Assembly: GCF_000240165.1 (NCBI RefSeq)
Contig: NC_017586.1
Span: 2,046,001 to 2,110,000, forward strand
Reading direction: 5' to 3'
From: Streptantibioticus cattleyicolor NRRL 8057 = DSM 46488
Lineage (GTDB): Bacteria > Actinomycetota > Actinomycetes > Streptomycetales > Streptomycetaceae
DNA: 64,000 nucleotides
In this document: piece by piece, positions 61,887 to 64,000 of the stretch
Numbering within the stretch: position 1 is the first letter of the stretch
Layout: each line of letters begins with the position of its first letter
Notes under the pieces: model-generated
Databases searched by the model: none
What the model was told of the DNA's origin: nothing
Seen by the model: the letters and a program-made list of their open reading frames with translations, nothing else
Translations under genes and position numbers: made by a program

Positions 61887-62046
61887 TCACCGTTCCGGCC
61901 CCGCAGGCGGCCTTGCGAGGGGTGACCGGGCGGCGTAGGACTGTGCCGCACGGTAACTGCGAGCAGCGCTACATCACGGGGGACGGGACGCCCGGCGCGT
62001 AGGTTCCGGCGCCGCCGGTGGCCGGCCCCCACGAGGGGATGGGCAC

Positions 62047-63417
62047 ATGCGTGGAGCGGGCGGGGTGCGGTCCGTCGTGACGGCGGCGGTGGTGGCCGCG
62101 CTGGCGGTCGGCGCGGCCGGCTGCGGCAGCGGCGGTGGCAAGGGCGGCGGCAGCGGGTCCTCCCCCGGCACGGGCGGCGGCCGGCCCTCGGTGAGCCTGC
62201 CGGACCTGCACGGCCAGCACCTGGAACTGGCCGCCGTGTGGACCGGGCCCGAGCAGAAGAACATGGAGAAGGTCCTCAAGGAGTTCGAGAAGCGCACCGG
62301 GGCCACCGTCACCTACACGCCCACCGGCGACAGCGCCTCCACCTTCCTCGGTACCAAGATCGCGGGCGGCAAGCCGCCGGACGTCGCGCTCCTGTCCCAG
62401 GTCGGCGTCCTGCACCAGTTCGCGCAGAAGGGGTGGATCAAACCGGCCGACGCCGAGGTGCAGCGGCAGCTCGACGCCAACTACTCCAAGGGGTGGCAGG
62501 ACCTGGGCGCGTACCAGGGCAAGCGGTACGGGGTGCCGTTCAAGGCCGCCAACAAGTCGCTGGTCTGGTACAACTCCGCCGCGTTCCAGAACGCGGGGGT
62601 GGCGGTGCCGAAGACCTGGGCGGACTTCCTGAAGACCGCGCAGGCCATCTCCGACTCCGGCACCCCGCCGGTCTCGGTGGGCGGCGCGGACGGCTGGCCG
62701 CTGACCGACTGGTTCGAGAACGTCTACCTCAGCCAGGCCGGCGGCGAGAAGTACGACCAGCTCACCCAGCACAAGATCAAGTGGACCGATCCGTCGGTGA
62801 AGGCGGCGCTGACCACCCTCGCCCAGCTCTTCGGCAAGGACCAGCTCCTCGCCGGGGGCCGCAACGGCGCGTTGCAGACCGACTTCCCCAAGGCGGTCAC
62901 CCAGACCTTCACCGGCAACCCGCCGGGCGCCGCCATGGTCTACGCGGGCGACTTCGCGGCCAGCTTCATCCTGGCCAACACCAAGGCCAAGGTGGGCGCC
63001 GAGGCCAAGATCTTCCCGTTCCCGGCGGTGGGCGGCGGGCGTCCGCCGGTGGTCACCGGGGCCGACACGGCGGTGGCGCTGACCGGGGGCAAGGGCGCCC
63101 AGGCGCTGCTGGCGTTCCTCGCCTCCCCGGACGCGGCCCGCATCTGGGCCCAGGCGGGCGGCTTCATCTCGCCGGACAAGTCGCTGGACCCGTCGGTCTA
63201 CCCGGACGAGGTGACCCGGTCCATCGCCAAGCAGCTGATCGACGCCGGTGACACCTTCCGGATGGACATGTCCGACCAGGCGCCGGCCGCGTTCGGCGGC
63301 ACCAAGGGCGAGGGCGAGTGGAAGGACCTCCAGGACTTCCTGGCGCATCCGGACGACATCGCCGGGGCGCAGGCGAAACTGGAGCAGGACGCCGCCAAGG
63401 CGTACGGGAACGGCTGA
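62047..63417 (+). CDS. Extracellular solute-binding lipoprotein (sugar ABC importer)
   Basis: This 456-residue protein has a lipoprotein signal (VGAAGC, lipidated Cys at 26) and a family-1 solute-binding domain, typical of oligosaccharide importers. Recognisable stretches are VWTGPEQKNMEKVLKEFEKRTG and ANKSLVWYNSAAFQNAGVAVPK. It should capture a sugar at the cell surface and hand it to the membrane permease encoded next. The sugar cannot be assigned from the sequence. Confidence 0.9.
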   Translation: MRGAGGVRSVVTAAVVAALAVGAAGCGSGGGKGGGSGSSPGTGGGRPSVSLPDLHGQHLELAAVWTGPEQKNMEKVLKEFEKRTGATVTYTPTGDSASTFLGTKIAGGKPPDVALLSQVGVLHQFAQKGWIKPADAEVQRQLDANYSKGWQDLGAYQGKRYGVPFKAANKSLVWYNSAAFQNAGVAVPKTWADFLKTAQAISDSGTPPVSVGGADGWPLTDWFENVYLSQAGGEKYDQLTQHKIKWTDPSVKAALTTLAQLFGKDQLLAGGRNGALQTDFPKAVTQTFTGNPPGAAMVYAGDFAASFILANTKAKVGAEAKIFPFPAVGGGRPPVVTGADTAVALTGGKGAQALLAFLASPDAARIWAQAGGFISPDKSLDPSVYPDEVTRSIAKQLIDAGDTFRMDMSDQAPAAFGGTKGEGEWKDLQDFLAHPDDIAGAQAKLEQDAAKAYGNG

Positions 63418-63421
63418 CGCC

Positions 63422-64000
63422 ATGTCGTCCGCATCGGTCGCCGCGGGGGACGCGGCCGGGCCCGTGGCTCCCCCCGCCCGCCGGCCCCCGGCCGGCCGGG
63501 GCCGGGTGCTCGGCGCCCGGCCGTGGGTGGCGGCGCTCTTCCTGCTGCCCGCGCTGGTGCTCCTCGGGGCACTGGTGGTCTACCCGATCGGCTACTCCGT
63601 GGTGCGCTCCCTGTTCGACGCCGACGGGTCGCGCTTCGTCGGGGCGCACAACTACGGGGCGGTGTTCTCCGATCCGGGCACGCTGACCGCCATCCGCAAC
63701 AACGCGATCTGGGTGGTGGTGGCCCCGTCGGTCACCACCGCGCTCGGCCTGATCTTCGCGGTGCTCACCGAACGGGTGCGCTGGGGAACCGCGTTCAAGC
63801 TGGTGGTCTTCATGCCGATGGCGATCTCCATGCTCGCCTCCGGGATCATCTTCCGGCTCGTCTACGAGCAGGACCCGGCCCGCGGCGTGGCCAACGCGGT
63901 GATCACCGGCGTCCACGACACGTTCGCCGAGGCCTCGGCGTACCCGGGGGCCCGGCCCCGTCCCGGCGCCGACCTGGCGCCCTCGGACGGCGGCGGGTAC
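63422..64000 (+). CDS. ABC sugar permease (MalF-type), 3'-truncated by the window edge
   Basis: The frame starts with ATG at 63422, four bases after the binding-protein stop, and stays open to the end of the window (193 codons). After a Pro/Arg-rich cytoplasmic start, membrane helices include ALFLLPALVLLGALVVYPIG and AIWVVVAPSVTTALGLIFAV. This matches binding-protein-dependent transport inner membrane components. A second permease and other genes probably lie beyond the window. Confidence 0.88.
   Translation, partial: MSSASVAAGDAAGPVAPPARRPPAGRGRVLGARPWVAALFLLPALVLLGALVVYPIGYSVVRSLFDADGSRFVGAHNYGAVFSDPGTLTAIRNNAIWVVVAPSVTTALGLIFAVLTERVRWGTAFKLVVFMPMAISMLASGIIFRLVYEQDPARGVANAVITGVHDTFAEASAYPGARPRPGADLAPSDGGGY

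Noticed and set aside
56777-62032. A 1751-codon open frame on the minus strand covering the kinase gene and the antisense of the FHA-FtsK gene
   Set aside because: Only the part from 58459 down has kinase features. The rest is low-complexity antisense translation of the FHA-FtsK gene, a common effect of third-position GC bias.

Overview
The window is about 73% GC with dense, short-spaced genes, many GTG/TTG starts, an SsgA-like sporulation protein, an LAxTG (sortase E-type) surface protein, tandem GAF-ANTAR proteins and PkaA/PkaB-like kinases. This points to a Streptomyces or a close relative in the Streptomycetaceae. From memory, gene order resembles the nagE2 to pkaA/pkaB core region of S. 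coelicolor. No database was searched.

Layout. 1-4.4 kb: 3' part of a PTS EIIC gene (GlcNAc type), an MBL hydrolase, and the CysM-CysO-Mec thiocarboxylate cysteine pathway, preceded by an unannotated 42-codon leader peptide. 4.4-9.8 kb: amino acid permease, DUF2017, ClpS, and the nicotinate/nicotinamide salvage pair pncB and nicotinamidase. 10-13.9 kb: two RDD membrane proteins, an HATPase regulator and an SsgA-like protein. 13.9-21 kb: FAD-linked oxidase, HPPD with a divergent Lrp/AsnC regulator, a Lon-like secreted protease, an IclR regulator, an SF2 helicase and an atypical tRNA-Ser-like gene. 21-27.2 kb: transglycosylase and a three-subunit molybdenum hydroxylase. 27.5-37 kb: GH20 hexosaminidase, a lipoprotein/alpha-beta hydrolase/helical protein operon, DUF3039, YqgE, MurA, HU and malic enzyme. 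37-40.7 kb: HelD-like ATPase, then a 0.7-kb non-coding island of nested inverted and direct repeats. 40.8-47.4 kb: two GAF-ANTAR proteins, a compact Mrp/Mbh-like antiporter operon and an SGNH hydrolase. 47.4-54.4 kb: tmRNA, SmpB, S41 protease, FtsX, FtsE, a small CxxC membrane protein, an STGT-repeat surface protein and release factor 2. 54.4-64 kb: two membrane Ser/Thr kinases, an FHA-FtsK ATPase, and the start of a sugar ABC importer running off the end.

Connected functions. The mec, cysO, cysM and leader genes form one sulfur-assimilation unit. tmRNA and SmpB lie together (trans-translation) near FtsE/FtsX. pncB and the nicotinamidase give NAD salvage. The kinases and the FHA protein make a plausible phospho-signalling cluster. 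The most notable items are the cysteine leader peptide with the C-terminally extended CysO, the repeat island at 39941-40662, the tRNA-like gene without a normal anticodon arm, the antiporter operon without the large MrpA subunit, and the 30-unit STGT repeat.
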